Assembly (NCBI RefSeq): GCF_018128965.1
Contig: NZ_JAAEDH010000008.1
Location: 62,001 to 126,000 of the forward strand
DNA length: 64,000 nt
Direction of reading: 5' to 3'
Origin: Plastoroseomonas arctica
GTDB taxonomy: Bacteria > Pseudomonadota > Alphaproteobacteria > Acetobacterales > Acetobacteraceae
Under the pieces are notes generated by a model, which searched no databases, had not been told where the DNA came from, and was given only the letters and a program-made list of their open reading frames with translations. Position numbers and translations under genes: made by a program. Shown here piece by piece: positions 16,765 to 25,871 of this stretch (positions are counted from its first letter, which is position 1; each line of letters starts with the position of its first letter).

Positions 16765-17724
16765 CTAAAGCGTCTTGAGGAAGGCTTCGATGTCGGCCGG
16801 CGTGCCCAGCGCGCTGGCCGTCGCGTCGGGCGCATTGCGCTTCATCAGCCCGGTCAGCACGCGGCCGGCGCCGAGCTCCACGAAGCGCGTGACGCCCATC
16901 GCCACCATCGCGGCGATGCAGTCCCGCCAGCGCACATTGCCGGTGACCTGCTCGACCAGCAGGCGGCGGATCTCGTCGACATCGGTGACCTTCGCCGCGG
17001 TCACGTTGGCAACCAGCGGCACCACCGGCGGCGAAATCGTCGCGGCGCCCAGGGCATCGGCCATGGTCGCCGCGGCCGGCGCCATCAGCGCCGAATGGAA
17101 CGGCGCGGAGACCGGCAGCAGCATGGCGCGGCGGATGCCGGCCGCGGAGGCTGCTGCGATCGCACGGTCGATGGCGCCCTTGTGGCCGGAGATGACGATC
17201 TGGCCGCCGCCATTGTCGTTGGCGACCTGGATCACCTCCTCCTGCTCCGTCTCGGGGTCCAGCGCGGCGCTTTCGCACAAGGCCCGCGCCTGCTCCAGAT
17301 CCGCGCCGAGCAGCGCGGCCATCGCGCCCATGCCTTCGGGTGTCGCGGCCTGCATCGCCTCGCCGCGCGCCCGCAACAGCCGTGCCGCCGTCGCGACACC
17401 GAACGAACGCGCGGCGGTGAGCGCGCTATATTCGCCGAGGGAATGTCCCGCAACCAGCGCGACCCGTGCAGCAAGGTCGATCCCGCCCTCGCGCTCCAGC
17501 ACGCGCAGCACGGCGATCGAGACCGCCATCAGCGCCGGCTGTGCGTTGGCGGTGAGCGTCAGCGCGTCCGGCTCGCCTTCCCACATGAGCTTGGTCAGGT
17601 GCTGGCCGAGCGCGTCATCCACTTCCTGGAAGACCTCCCGCGCGGCGGGGAAGGCAAGGGCAAGATCCCGCCCCATGCCGATGGCCTGGCTTCCCTGGCC
17701 GGGAAATACGAAGGCGAGGGCCAT
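16765..17724 (-). CDS. fabD: Malonyl-CoA:ACP transacylase
   Basis: About 319 residues; loads malonyl onto ACP for fatty-acid synthesis. Seen: AFVFPGQGSQAIGMGRDL at the N-terminus, the active-site Ser in VAGHSLGEYSAL, VSAPFHSALMAPA with the catalytic His, and FVELGAGRVLTGL. ATG 17724 (MALAFVFPG) is the canonical start; the long upstream extension in frame is rejected. First gene of the minus-strand fab cluster and divergent from the kinase at 17840. Confidence 0.95.
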   Translation of the reverse strand: MALAFVFPGQGSQAIGMGRDLALAFPAAREVFQEVDDALGQHLTKLMWEGEPDALTLTANAQPALMAVSIAVLRVLEREGGIDLAARVALVAGHSLGEYSALTAARSFGVATAARLLRARGEAMQAATPEGMGAMAALLGADLEQARALCESAALDPETEQEEVIQVANDNGGGQIVISGHKGAIDRAIAAASAAGIRRAMLLPVSAPFHSALMAPAAATMADALGAATISPPVVPLVANVTAAKVTDVDEIRRLLVEQVTGNVRWRDCIAAMVAMGVTRFVELGAGRVLTGLMKRNAPDATASALGTPADIEAFLKTL

Positions 17725-17839
17725 GACTATTGTGTTTCCGTCCCGATGACTGGCCGGCGGGCGTAGCGGCCCGCGAGCCGGCCTGTCAACGCTTCGCCAC
17801 GGCGCCGGCACGCCGATACTGGCGCGCGGATCGAATGTC

Positions 17840-19063
17840 ATGCAGGGTATTTCGTCAAGGAATGCTATCGTAATGACGTTGAGCCACGCTATCCAGACCG
17901 TGCAGCGGATCGATGTGGTGCCCGCCATCCTCGATACCGTCTGCCGCCTGACCGGGACGGGTTTCGCGACCATCGCGCGCGTCACCGCCGAGCATTGGGT
18001 GGCCTGCGCCGTGCATGACCAGGTCGGCTTCGGTCTCAAATCCGGCGGCGAGTTGCAGATCGAGGCGACATTCTGCGACACCGTCCGCCGGCACAACGAA
18101 CCCGTGGTGATCGACGCCGCCTCGCTCGACCCGGTGTACAAGGACCATCCCATCCCGTCGGCCTATGGCTTCGAGAGCTACATCTCGGTGCCGATCATCC
18201 TGCCCGACGGACAGTTCTTCGGAACGCTTTGCGCCCTCGGCCGCGCGCCGGCGCGCCTGCGCAGCCCAGAGATCATCGGCACCTTCACCATGTTCGCCGG
18301 CCTCATCGCGATGCATCTCGACGCCATCGGGCGCACGGATGCGGCCGAGGCGCTCCTGGCCGAGCAGCGCGCCGAGGCCGAGGAGCGCGACCGCTTCATC
18401 GCCATACTGGGCCACGACCTGCGCAATCCCATCGCCGCCATGGTGTCCGGCACGCGCCTGCTGCAGGGTGCCCGCGACGAAGCCGAGGCGCAGCGCATCG
18501 CGGGCATGATGTTCGCCACGCTGGGCCGCATGGCGAAGCTGGTCGAGAACGTGCTCGACTTCGCCCACGCGAGGATGGGCGCCGGCATCGACATTCTGCC
18601 CGCGGCGACATCGGGGATGGAGCGTGCGTTGCGCCACGTCATCGACGAGATGCGCGTCATCGAACCGGACCGCGCAATCGAGGCGCGGTTCGACCTTGCC
18701 GCGCCCGTGGTGGCCGACGTCGCGCGCGTAACCCAGCTCTTCGCCAACCTGCTCGGCAATGCGCTGGTCCATGGCAAGGCCGACGCGCCGGTCGTCGTCG
18801 AGGCGCGCAGCGACGCCGGGGGATTCACGCTCTCGGTCGCCAATGAGGGCGCGTCCATCCCTCCCGCGGTGCGGCAGCGCATGTTCCGTCCGTTTTCGCG
18901 CGGCGAGGTCAGGGCCGGGCAACAGGGGCTCGGGCTCGGCCTCTACATCGCGGCGGAAATCGCGCGCGTGCATGGCGGGACGATCGACCTGGTCTCGGAC
19001 GAGACCGTGACCTGCTTCACCTTCCGGCTGCCCGCATCGGCCGCGGCGCTGCCCGGCGCCTAG
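17840..19063 (+). CDS. GAF-domain sensor histidine kinase
   Basis: 407 residues: an N-terminal GAF domain (about 15-165), a short coiled linker (LLAEQRAEAEERD), HisKA with the phospho-His192 in ILGHDLRNPI, and a HATPase_c domain with N-box NLLGNALVHG, a G-box LGLGLYIAAEIARVHGG and MFRPFSRGE. No transmembrane segment, so it is cytoplasmic and probably senses a small ligand or light via GAF. No response regulator lies next to it. ATG 17840 has no clear SD; ATG 17873 (MTLSHAIQ) with an upstream AAGGA is an alternative start. Confidence 0.8.
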   Translation: MQGISSRNAIVMTLSHAIQTVQRIDVVPAILDTVCRLTGTGFATIARVTAEHWVACAVHDQVGFGLKSGGELQIEATFCDTVRRHNEPVVIDAASLDPVYKDHPIPSAYGFESYISVPIILPDGQFFGTLCALGRAPARLRSPEIIGTFTMFAGLIAMHLDAIGRTDAAEALLAEQRAEAEERDRFIAILGHDLRNPIAAMVSGTRLLQGARDEAEAQRIAGMMFATLGRMAKLVENVLDFAHARMGAGIDILPAATSGMERALRHVIDEMRVIEPDRAIEARFDLAAPVVADVARVTQLFANLLGNALVHGKADAPVVVEARSDAGGFTLSVANEGASIPPAVRQRMFRPFSRGEVRAGQQGLGLGLYIAAEIARVHGGTIDLVSDETVTCFTFRLPASAAALPGA

Positions 19064-19129
19064 GCTCGCTCGAGCCGGCCCCGCCGGGCGCGGCGCGAGG
19101 CCGTGGCGTTCCTGCTGCGGCGATGCCGC

Positions 19130-19158
19130 TTTACTTGCCCGCGCAAAACTGCTCTACG
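19130..19158 (+). promoter_or_regulatory. Possible promoter of the rpsF operon
   Basis: TTTACT (19130-19135) and TCTACG (19153-19158) are 17 bases apart in the 203-base gap before rpsF. Both boxes are imperfect. The remaining leader, about 100 bases, is GC-rich and able to fold but I could not identify a known S6:S18-binding RNA motif in it. Confidence 0.3.
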
Positions 19159-19266
19159 CCCCGCTTCCCTGCCGGGGGCGAAGGCATCGCACCCGGCTAT
19201 GTCCATTTGCGCCGCGCGGCATGTCGCCACGCGGCCCCAGGGCTGAGACAGCCGGAGGGAGCATCC

Positions 19267-19743
19267 ATGCCGCTCTACGAAACCGTGTTCATCGCACGGA
19301 ACGACGTCACGCAAGCGCAAGTCGAAGCCATTGCCGAAATGGCGGCCGCCATCGTGGCGGAAGGCGGCGGCGAAGTGAAGAAGCGCGAATATTGGGGCCT
19401 TCGCGGCCTCGCCTACCGGATCAAGAAGAACCGCAAGGGCCACTACATGCTGCTCGGCATGGAGACGCCCGCGCCCGCGCTCGCGGAGATGGAGCGCCAG
19501 CTCGGCCTCAACGAGGATGTGCTGCGCTCCATGACCATCCGCATCGACGCGATCGACGAGGCCCCCTCGGCGATCCTGTCCAAGCGTGGCGAGGAGCGTG
19601 AGCGCGACCGCGGCTTCCGTGGGCCACGTCCGCCCGGCCGCTTCGGCTCCGGCCGCACCGGCGGCGGGCGGGAGCGCGACGACCGCGAGGAATACCGTGC
19701 CCGTCCGCGCGAGGATGGCGACAACATGATGGGCGAGGATTGA
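19267..19743 (+). CDS. rpsF: 30S ribosomal protein S6
   Basis: 158 residues: the conserved S6 domain (MPLYETVFIARNDVTQAQVE.., EYWGLRGLAYRIKKNRKGHY) plus an unusually long, disordered, Arg/Gly/Asp-rich tail after residue 105 (ERERDRGFRGPRPPGRF and beyond). S6 dimerises with S18 on the 30S platform. ATG 19267 has the SD CGGAGGGA 6-10 nt upstream; longer upstream frames are not S6. First gene of the rpsF-rpsR-DUF2232-rplI run. Confidence 0.95.
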   Translation: MPLYETVFIARNDVTQAQVEAIAEMAAAIVAEGGGEVKKREYWGLRGLAYRIKKNRKGHYMLLGMETPAPALAEMERQLGLNEDVLRSMTIRIDAIDEAPSAILSKRGEERERDRGFRGPRPPGRFGSGRTGGGRERDDREEYRARPREDGDNMMGED

Positions 19744-19749
19744 TCCCCA

Positions 19750-20028
19750 ATGTCCGACACCACTGACATGACACCCGCCGCGCGGCGCCCCGCTGTCGGC
19801 GCCCGCCGTCCCTTCTATCGCCGCCGCAAGTCCTGCCCGTTCAGCGGGCCCGGCGCCCCGAAGATCGACTACAAGGATGTGCGCCTTCTCAGCCGCTTCC
19901 TGTCCGAGCGCGGCAAGATCGTGCCCAGCCGCATCACCGCGGTGTCCGGCAAGAAGCAGCGCGAGCTCGCCCAGGCGATCAAGCGCGCCCGCTTCCTCGC
20001 CCTTCTGCCTTACGTCATCAACGACTGA
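19750..20028 (+). CDS. rpsR: 30S ribosomal protein S18
   Basis: 92 residues. Seen: [12 protein letters not shown], then [19 protein letters not shown], and the conserved [20 protein letters not shown]. Pairs with S6 and contacts 16S rRNA. It starts 6 bases after the rpsF stop and the next ATG follows its stop by one base, so translational coupling is likely. Confidence 0.96.
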   Translation: MSDTTDMTPAARRPAVGARRPFYRRRKSCPFSGPGAPKIDYKDVRLLSRFLSERGKIVPSRITAVSGKKQRELAQAIKRARFLALLPYVIND

Positions 20029-20029
20029 G

Positions 20030-20953
20030 ATGACGGCCATGGCCGCACAACCGTCCGGACCGATCACGGCCGAACCCCGGTGGCTCGCCGCCGGCGCGGG
20101 GGGATTCCTCGCGGCCGCGGTGGCGCTGTGGGCGATGCGCGGCCTGCCCGGCGGCACGCTGATGCTCTGGCTGGCGCCCCTGCCGATCCTGGCGGCGGGG
20201 CTTTCGGCCGGGCCGCTCGCCGCGATCGGCGCGCTGCTGCTCTCGAGTGTCCTGCTATGGGCCTTCGCGAGCGGTCTTTCGGTGGTGTTCTTCCTCGCGA
20301 TCATCGGCATACCGGCGGCACTCCTGCCGATTCTGGCGATGCGGCGCGACGGCGTCACGCTCGGCCTGCCGATGGCGGCACTCGGCATCTATCCGCTGGC
20401 CCTGCTGATCTGGGCCGCGCTCGCCTTCGCCGAACATCCCGGGGGCTTGGCCGGTGTGATGGAGCGCATGCTGCGCAATGTCATTGCGCTGCTCGACATG
20501 CCGGGCGTGGAGCCGATGGTCGAACTGCTCGTGCGCCTCAAGGCGGCGCTCATCGCCTTCTGGATGAGCGCGGTCTGGGTCGCGAATGCGGTGATGGCGC
20601 AGCGTCTGCTGACGCGCTTCGGCATGGCGGCACTGCCCGCACCTGGCTGGGGTTCGGCGCGGTTGCCGGGCTGGTACGCGGTCCTGCCGGCGCTGGCCGC
20701 CGGCTTCTGGATCGTGGCCCAGGACGACCCGCTGGCCTTCTCCGCCTTCCTCATCCTGCTGCTGCCCTTCTTCTGGCAGGGCCTTGCCGGCGTTCATCGC
20801 CGCGCGGCGGCGCTGCAGGGCAGGCGCTTCGTGATCGCCGGCTACTACCTCGCCATGGTGATCTTTCTGCAACTCATGGCCCCCGCCACCGTGGCGCTGG
20901 GCCTTTACGACCAGTGGGTGCCGCGCGCACCCCGCGGAGGCAAGCCCACATGA
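20030..20953 (+). CDS. DUF2232 integral membrane protein
   Basis: About 307 residues with roughly eight hydrophobic helices ([54 protein letters not shown] and later ones). This matches the DUF2232/YybS-like membrane proteins that sit between rpsR and rplI in many Rhodospirillales. Function unknown. ATG 20030 is the first in-frame start after rpsR, with ATG 20039 as alternative. Its stop overlaps rplI (ATGA). Being locked into a ribosomal operon suggests a growth-linked role (inference). Confidence 0.8.
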   Translation: MTAMAAQPSGPITAEPRWLAAGAGGFLAAAVALWAMRGLPGGTLMLWLAPLPILAAGLSAGPLAAIGALLLSSVLLWAFASGLSVVFFLAIIGIPAALLPILAMRRDGVTLGLPMAALGIYPLALLIWAALAFAEHPGGLAGVMERMLRNVIALLDMPGVEPMVELLVRLKAALIAFWMSAVWVANAVMAQRLLTRFGMAALPAPGWGSARLPGWYAVLPALAAGFWIVAQDDPLAFSAFLILLLPFFWQGLAGVHRRAAALQGRRFVIAGYYLAMVIFLQLMAPATVALGLYDQWVPRAPRGGKPT

Positions 20954-21516
20954 TCGAAATTATCCTGATGCAGCGCGTCGAAAAGCTCGGCCAGATGGGC
21001 GAGCTGGTGAAGGTGAAGCCCGGCTACGCGCGCAACTTCCTGTTGCCCTCCGGCAAGGCGATCCGCGCGAGCAAGGCGAACATCGCCCGCTTCGAAAGCG
21101 AGCGCGTCCAGCTCGAGGCCCAGAACCTCAAGCGTCGCGCCGAAGCCGAGCGCATCGCCGAGCGCGTCTCCGGCCTCTCGGTCGTGCTGATCCGCACGGC
21201 CGGTGAGTCCGGCAGCCTCTACGGCTCGGTCACCGCGCGCGATATCGCGGCCGGCTGCACCGAAGGCGGCCTGAAGGTCGACCGCGACCAGGTGCTGCTG
21301 GAACAGCCGATCAAGACGCTTGGCGTAACCACGGTGCGCGTCGCACTGCACCCGGAGGTATCGATCCCGGTAACGGTGAACGTCGCGCGCTCGGTCGAAG
21401 AGGCCGAGAAGCAGGCGCGCGGCGAAAGCCTCACCGCGGCGGCGGAGGAAGAGGAGCGTTCGCTCGAGGCCGAGCTGGCGGCGGAGCTTGAGATCGGGGC
21501 GGCGCTGCAGGATTGA
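20950..21516 (+). CDS. rplI: 50S ribosomal protein L9
   Basis: 188 residues. Seen: the N-terminal L9 signature [20 protein letters not shown] with [16 protein letters not shown], a connecting helix and the C-terminal domain ([30 protein letters not shown]). A 35-residue acidic extension ([18 protein letters not shown]) follows, longer than in E. coli L9 (149). ATG overlaps the DUF2232 stop. Confidence 0.95.
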   Translation: MIEIILMQRVEKLGQMGELVKVKPGYARNFLLPSGKAIRASKANIARFESERVQLEAQNLKRRAEAERIAERVSGLSVVLIRTAGESGSLYGSVTARDIAAGCTEGGLKVDRDQVLLEQPIKTLGVTTVRVALHPEVSIPVTVNVARSVEEAEKQARGESLTAAAEEEERSLEAELAAELEIGAALQD

Positions 21517-21522
21517 GGAAGA

Positions 21523-21544
21523 CGGGGGAAGAGAATTTCCCCCG
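21523..21544 (+). terminator. Hairpin after rplI
   Basis: Stem CGGGGGAA/TTCCCCCG with a 6-nt loop, 7 bases after the rplI stop. The T-rich stretch CTTTTGTTTTG comes about 10 bases later, so termination may be weak. The following GGACCCCC and GGGTTCTTGG resemble the intergenic repeats near 26.8-27.0 and 46.1 kb. Confidence 0.5.
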
Positions 21545-21660
21545 GACCCCCAATCTTTTGTTTTGGGTTCTTGGTGCTGGCTGTGCGGTCGGCACCACGC
21601 GGTGGCATTCCATCCCCGTGATCCACAGGGGGTGGCGCTCCAACGCCGGGCGCGATGCGC

Positions 21661-21666
21661 TACAAT
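21661..21666 (+). promoter_or_regulatory. -10 element for leaderless dnaB transcript
   Basis: TACAAT, a 5/6 match to the -10 consensus, ends 6 bases before ATG 21673. Initiation 7 bases downstream would fall on the A of that ATG. No good -35 box is seen. This argues for the start at 21673 rather than ATG 21655, which lies upstream of the box. Confidence 0.4.
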
Positions 21667-21672
21667 GCGGCG

Positions 21673-23178
21673 ATGAACAGCATTGAACCTCTGGGGGGCC
21701 TCGGTCAGTCCCTCCGCATGCCGCCCACGAATACCCAGGCGGAACAGGCGCTCCTCGGTGCGCTCCTCGCGAACAACAAGGCCTATGAGCGCGTCAGCGA
21801 ATTCCTCGCCGAGCACCACTTCGCCGATCCCATCCATGGCCGCATCTACCGCGCGATCCAGCGCCGACTCGAGGCCGGGCAGCTCGCCGATGTCGTGACG
21901 CTGCGCGCGGAGTTCGAGCATTCGGGCATTCTCGCCGAGGTGGGTGGCGCGGCCTATCTCTCGCAGCTGCTGACGGCCATGGTCGGCATCATCAACGCCG
22001 GCGAATATGGCCGCGTGGTGTTCGATGCCTGGCTGCGCCGCCAGCTGATCGACGTGGGCGAGGTCATCGTCAACAATGCCTTCGGTGCCGAGGCCGAGTT
22101 GGACGCCAAGGGCCAGCTGGAGAATGCCGAGCAGACGCTGTTCGAACTCGCCAAGGATGGCGGCAACGAGGGCGGCTTCGTCTCCTTCGAGAAGGCGCTG
22201 ACCAACGCGGTCGAGCTTGCCGAGCGCGCGTTTTCAACGCCGGGCGGGGTCTCGGGATTGCCGACGGGGCTGCGCGACATCGACGCGAAGACCGGCGGGC
22301 TTCACCCATCCGACCTCGTCATCATCGCCGGGCGGCCGGGCATGGGGAAGACGGCGCTGGCAACCAAGATCGCCTTCGGCGCCGCGCGCGCGATCATGCG
22401 CGAGGCGCGCGACATCGATCCGATGGCGGTCCCCAAGCGCGGTGTGGCGATCTTCTCGCTGGAAATGAGCGCGGACCAGCTCGCCACCCGCCTGCTCTCC
22501 GAGGAATCGCGCATCTCCGGCGACCGCATCCGCCGCGGCGAGATCAGCCAGCGCGACTTCGACAAGTTCGTCGAAGTCAGCCGCGAGATCGGCTCGATGC
22601 CGCTCTACATCGACGACACGCCGGCGATCAGCATCTCGGCGCTGCGCACGCGCTGCCGCCGCCTGCAACGCACCAAGGGGCTGGACCTGGTGGTGGTGGA
22701 CTACCTGCAGCTGATGCGCCCGGCCGCCGGCACCCGGCCGGAAAGCCGCGTGCTGGAGATTTCGATGATCACCCAGGGGCTGAAGGCGATCGCGAAGGAG
22801 CTGTCGGTTCCGGTCATCGCGCTGTCGCAGCTCTCGCGCGCGGTCGAAAGCCGCGAGGACAAGCGGCCGCAGCTGTCGGACCTGCGCGAATCCGGCTCCA
22901 TCGAGCAGGATGCCGACATGGTGATGTTCGTCTATCGCGACGACTACTACCTGGCGCAGCGCACACCGAAGCAGATGGCGTTCGATTCCGAGGACAAGTT
23001 CCAGGACGCGCTGAACAAATGGCAGCAGGACATGGAGCGCGTGCACAACATCGCCGAGCTCATCATCGCCAAGCAGCGCCACGGCCCGACCGGCATGGTG
23101 CCGCTGTATTTCGAGGGTGAGTTCACCCGCTTCGCCAACCTCGACACAGAGCACAACGCGCCCGGCTATGGCGACTGA
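21673..23178 (+). CDS. dnaB: Replicative DNA helicase DnaB
   Basis: About 501 residues; hexameric 5'-3' helicase of the replisome. Seen: the N-terminal domain (NTQAEQALLGALLANNKAYE), Walker A GRPGMGKTAL, Walker B DLVVVDYLQLM, the arginine-rich LSRAVESREDKRPQLSDLRESGSIEQDAD and the terminal AKQRHGPTG. The start MNSIEPLGG (21673) is preferred over ATG 21655 six codons earlier. The 3' end overlaps alr by 11 bases. Confidence 0.95.
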   Translation: MNSIEPLGGLGQSLRMPPTNTQAEQALLGALLANNKAYERVSEFLAEHHFADPIHGRIYRAIQRRLEAGQLADVVTLRAEFEHSGILAEVGGAAYLSQLLTAMVGIINAGEYGRVVFDAWLRRQLIDVGEVIVNNAFGAEAELDAKGQLENAEQTLFELAKDGGNEGGFVSFEKALTNAVELAERAFSTPGGVSGLPTGLRDIDAKTGGLHPSDLVIIAGRPGMGKTALATKIAFGAARAIMREARDIDPMAVPKRGVAIFSLEMSADQLATRLLSEESRISGDRIRRGEISQRDFDKFVEVSREIGSMPLYIDDTPAISISALRTRCRRLQRTKGLDLVVVDYLQLMRPAAGTRPESRVLEISMITQGLKAIAKELSVPVIALSQLSRAVESREDKRPQLSDLRESGSIEQDADMVMFVYRDDYYLAQRTPKQMAFDSEDKFQDALNKWQQDMERVHNIAELIIAKQRHGPTGMVPLYFEGEFTRFANLDTEHNAPGYGD

Positions 23179-24229
23179 TCCGCGCGGGCGGCTGATCGTC
23201 GATCTCGGCGCCATCGTCGCGAATTGGCGGGATCTCTGCGCGCTGCACGCGCCGGGCAAGGTCGCCGGCGTGGTGAAGGCGGATGGCTATGGGCTGGGGG
23301 CGGGTCCGGTCGCGCAGGCATTGCGCGCAGCCGGCTGCGACAGCTTCTTTGTCGCGCATCTGCAGGAGGGCATGGCGCTGCGCGACGCCCTTGGCCCTGG
23401 CCCGATGATCGCGGTGCTGAACGGATTCAGGCCAGGCGATGACGAGGATGCACACCTCACCCCGGTGCTCAACACGCTCGGCGACGTGCGCGACCATCGT
23501 GGCCGACGCGCCATCCTGCACCTGGATACCGGCATGGCGCGCCTCGGCCTCGACGCGCGCGAGCAGGCCGCGCTGGCCGAGGATGCGTCGCTGCGCGCGT
23601 CGCTCGACCTCGCTTATGTGATGACGCACCTTGCCTGCGCGGATGAGCCGGCGCACGCACTGAATGACACCCAGCGCGCCCGCTTCACACAGGCCGCCGC
23701 GATGTGCCCCGGTGTGCCGCGCAGCCTCGCCAATTCCTCCGGCCTGTTTCTCGGCGCCGGCTTCGTCTCTGACCTCGCGCGGCCCGGCTGCGCGCTTTAC
23801 GGCGTCAACCCGACTCCGGGCGCACCGAATCCGATGCGCCAGGTGCTGCGCCTTGAGATCCCGGTGCTCCAGATCCGCGACATCGGCGCCGGCGAGACCA
23901 TCGGTTACAGCGCGACTTGGCGTTCCTCCCGGCCCTCGCGCATCGCCACCATTGCCGCGGGCTACGCGGATGGCTATCTCCGCTCTCTCTCGGGCCGAGC
24001 ATCCGCCGATCACGGCGGCAGGCCCGTGCCGCTGGTGGGCCGCGTCTCGATGGACCTGATCACGCTCGACGTCACCGACAGGCCCGAGATCACGGACGCC
24101 TCGCACATCACGCTGATCGGCGGGTCGGGATGCACGCCAGACGACCTCGCTTCCGCCTGCGGCACTATCGGCTATGAAATTCTGACCTCCCTCGGCGCCC
24201 GCTACGTGCGCGTCTACACGCCGGCATGA
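23168..24229 (+). CDS. alr: Alanine racemase
   Basis: About 353 residues; PLP-dependent L/D-Ala interconversion for peptidoglycan. Seen: PLP Lys in GVVKADGYGLGAG, HLDTGMARLGL, SLANSSGLFLG, and the catalytic Tyr region IGYSATWRSSRPSRIATIAAGYADGY-like segment (catalytic Tyr in the YADGY part belongs to the conserved loop), and GRVSMDLITLDVT. ATG 23168 (MATDPRGRLIVDL) overlaps the dnaB stop by 11 bases, the common dnaB-alr coupling. Stop overlaps mlaE (ATGA). Confidence 0.93.
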   Translation: MATDPRGRLIVDLGAIVANWRDLCALHAPGKVAGVVKADGYGLGAGPVAQALRAAGCDSFFVAHLQEGMALRDALGPGPMIAVLNGFRPGDDEDAHLTPVLNTLGDVRDHRGRRAILHLDTGMARLGLDAREQAALAEDASLRASLDLAYVMTHLACADEPAHALNDTQRARFTQAAAMCPGVPRSLANSSGLFLGAGFVSDLARPGCALYGVNPTPGAPNPMRQVLRLEIPVLQIRDIGAGETIGYSATWRSSRPSRIATIAAGYADGYLRSLSGRASADHGGRPVPLVGRVSMDLITLDVTDRPEITDASHITLIGGSGCTPDDLASACGTIGYEILTSLGARYVRVYTPA

Positions 24230-25050
24230 GCGCCGCCGCCGAGGCCGCGCCGCGCCGCAAGCCGCTCGACATCGTGCTCGACGGGGTGGCCGCGATCGGG
24301 CGCTCCGCGATCGGGATGGCGCGCGGCGTCGGTGCTGTCGCGCTATTCGCCGTCGAGGGTGTCTCGCACCTCGCGCGGCCGCCCTTCTATGGGCGCCTGG
24401 TGCTGCGCCACTTCATCGAGATTGCGTATTTCAGCCTGCCGGTGGTCGCGCTCACTGCGATCTTCACCGGCATGGTGCTGGCGCTGCAGTCCTACACCGG
24501 CTTCGCGCGCTTCAACGCGGAAGGCGCCGTCGCAAACGTCGTGGTGCTCTCCATCACGCGCGAACTTGGTCCGGTCCTCGCCGGCCTCATGGTCGCCGGC
24601 CGCATCGGCGCGGCTTTCGCCGCCGAGATCGGCACCATGCGCGTCACCGACCAGATCGACGCGCTGACCACACTCTCCACCAACCCGCAGAAATACCTGG
24701 TCACCCCGCGCCTGCTCGCCGGCACGCTCGCGATGCCGCTGCTGGTTATCGTCGCCGATGTGCTCGGCGTGATGGGCGGCTGGATCATCGGTACCGCGAA
24801 GCTGGGCTTCTCCTCGCTGACCTACCTCAAGGCGACGATGGACTTTTTGCAGTTCAGCGACGTGATGAGCGGGCTGGTGAAGGCCGCCGTCTTCGGCTTC
24901 ATCATCGCGCTGATGGGCTGCTGGTGCGGCTACAATAGCCGCGGCGGCGCCCAGGGCGTGGGCGGGGCGACCACCTCCGCCGTCGTCACCTCCTCCATCC
25001 TCATCCTCGCACTCGACTATGTCCTGACCGAGCTGTTCTTCGCGCGATGA
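24226..25050 (+). CDS. mlaE: Phospholipid-transport ABC permease MlaE
   Basis: 274 residues of the MlaE/YrbE permease family, which with MlaF moves phospholipids between inner and outer membranes. Seen: the AVEGVSHLARPPFYGRL amphipathic lead, then FTGMVLALQSYTGF, the conserved TRELGPVLAGLMVAGRIGAA and EIGTMRVTDQIDAL, and about five membrane helices. ATGA overlaps with both alr and mlaF. The periplasmic MCE partner MlaD is not next door. Confidence 0.9.
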   Translation: MSAAAEAAPRRKPLDIVLDGVAAIGRSAIGMARGVGAVALFAVEGVSHLARPPFYGRLVLRHFIEIAYFSLPVVALTAIFTGMVLALQSYTGFARFNAEGAVANVVVLSITRELGPVLAGLMVAGRIGAAFAAEIGTMRVTDQIDALTTLSTNPQKYLVTPRLLAGTLAMPLLVIVADVLGVMGGWIIGTAKLGFSSLTYLKATMDFLQFSDVMSGLVKAAVFGFIIALMGCWCGYNSRGGAQGVGGATTSAVVTSSILILALDYVLTELFFAR

Positions 25051-25817
25051 GCGAGCCCAAGATCCGCATTCGAGGCCTGAAGAAGAATTTCGCGGGCAAG
25101 CAGGTTCTCGACGGCGTCGATATCGACGTCCCCGCCCGCAGCTCCATGGTCATTCTCGGCGGCTCGGGCTCGGGCAAGTCCGTGACCATCAAGTGCCTGC
25201 TCGGCCTCATCACGCCCGATGCCGGCACGATCGAAATCGATGGTCGCAACATCCTCGCTCTGCCCGCGCGCGAGCGCGAAGCGGTGAATGATCGTATCGG
25301 CATGCTGTTCCAGAACGGCGCGCTGTTCGACAGCCTGCCGGTCTGGGAAAACGTCTGCTTCAAGCTGCTCGCGCAGAACCGCATCACACGCGCCAAGGCG
25401 CGCGACAAGGCCGCCGAGGTGCTCGCGCAGGTCGGCCTGGCCGCCTCCGTCGGCGACCTCTCACCCGGGGAACTCTCCGGCGGCATGCAGAAGCGCGTGG
25501 CGCTGGCCCGCGCCATCGCCGCCACGCCCGACATCATCCTGTTCGACGAACCCACCACCGGCCTCGACCCGATCATGGGCGCCGTAATCGACGGGCTGAT
25601 CCGCGACTGCGTCCAGAAACTTGGCGCGACCGCCGTCTCCATCACGCACGACATGGCCAGCGCACGGCGCATCGGGGATGAGGCGGCCATGCTGTTCAAG
25701 GGCCGCATCATCTGGAACGGCCCGGCCGCGGAGCTCGGCCACACCGGCAACGCCATGGTTGACCAGTTCGCGAATGGCGAGCGCGAAGGCCCCATCCAAA
25801 TGGAACTCCGCCGCTAG
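25047..25817 (+). CDS. mlaF: Phospholipid-transport ABC ATPase MlaF
   Basis: 256 residues. Seen: Walker A ILGGSGSGKSVT, Q-loop MLFQNGALFDSL typical of MlaF, signature LSGGMQKRVALARA, Walker B IILFDEPTTGLDP and switch His in SITHDMASA. Energises MlaE. Overlaps mlaE by four bases. mlaD, mlaC and mlaB do not follow; after 54 bases comes an unrelated dioxygenase gene with a good AAGGAGG Shine-Dalgarno. Confidence 0.92.
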   Translation: MSEPKIRIRGLKKNFAGKQVLDGVDIDVPARSSMVILGGSGSGKSVTIKCLLGLITPDAGTIEIDGRNILALPAREREAVNDRIGMLFQNGALFDSLPVWENVCFKLLAQNRITRAKARDKAAEVLAQVGLAASVGDLSPGELSGGMQKRVALARAIAATPDIILFDEPTTGLDPIMGAVIDGLIRDCVQKLGATAVSITHDMASARRIGDEAAMLFKGRIIWNGPAAELGHTGNAMVDQFANGEREGPIQMELRR

Positions 25818-25871
25818 GCTTGACCACGCCGCGCGGGCGGTCGCACCCTCCTTCCAAGGAGGAAAACAACC

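Noticed and set aside
19064-19266. S6:S18-binding leader RNA upstream of rpsF
   Set aside because: The leader is GC-rich and can fold, but I could not place the conserved CCG-bulge motif convincingly.
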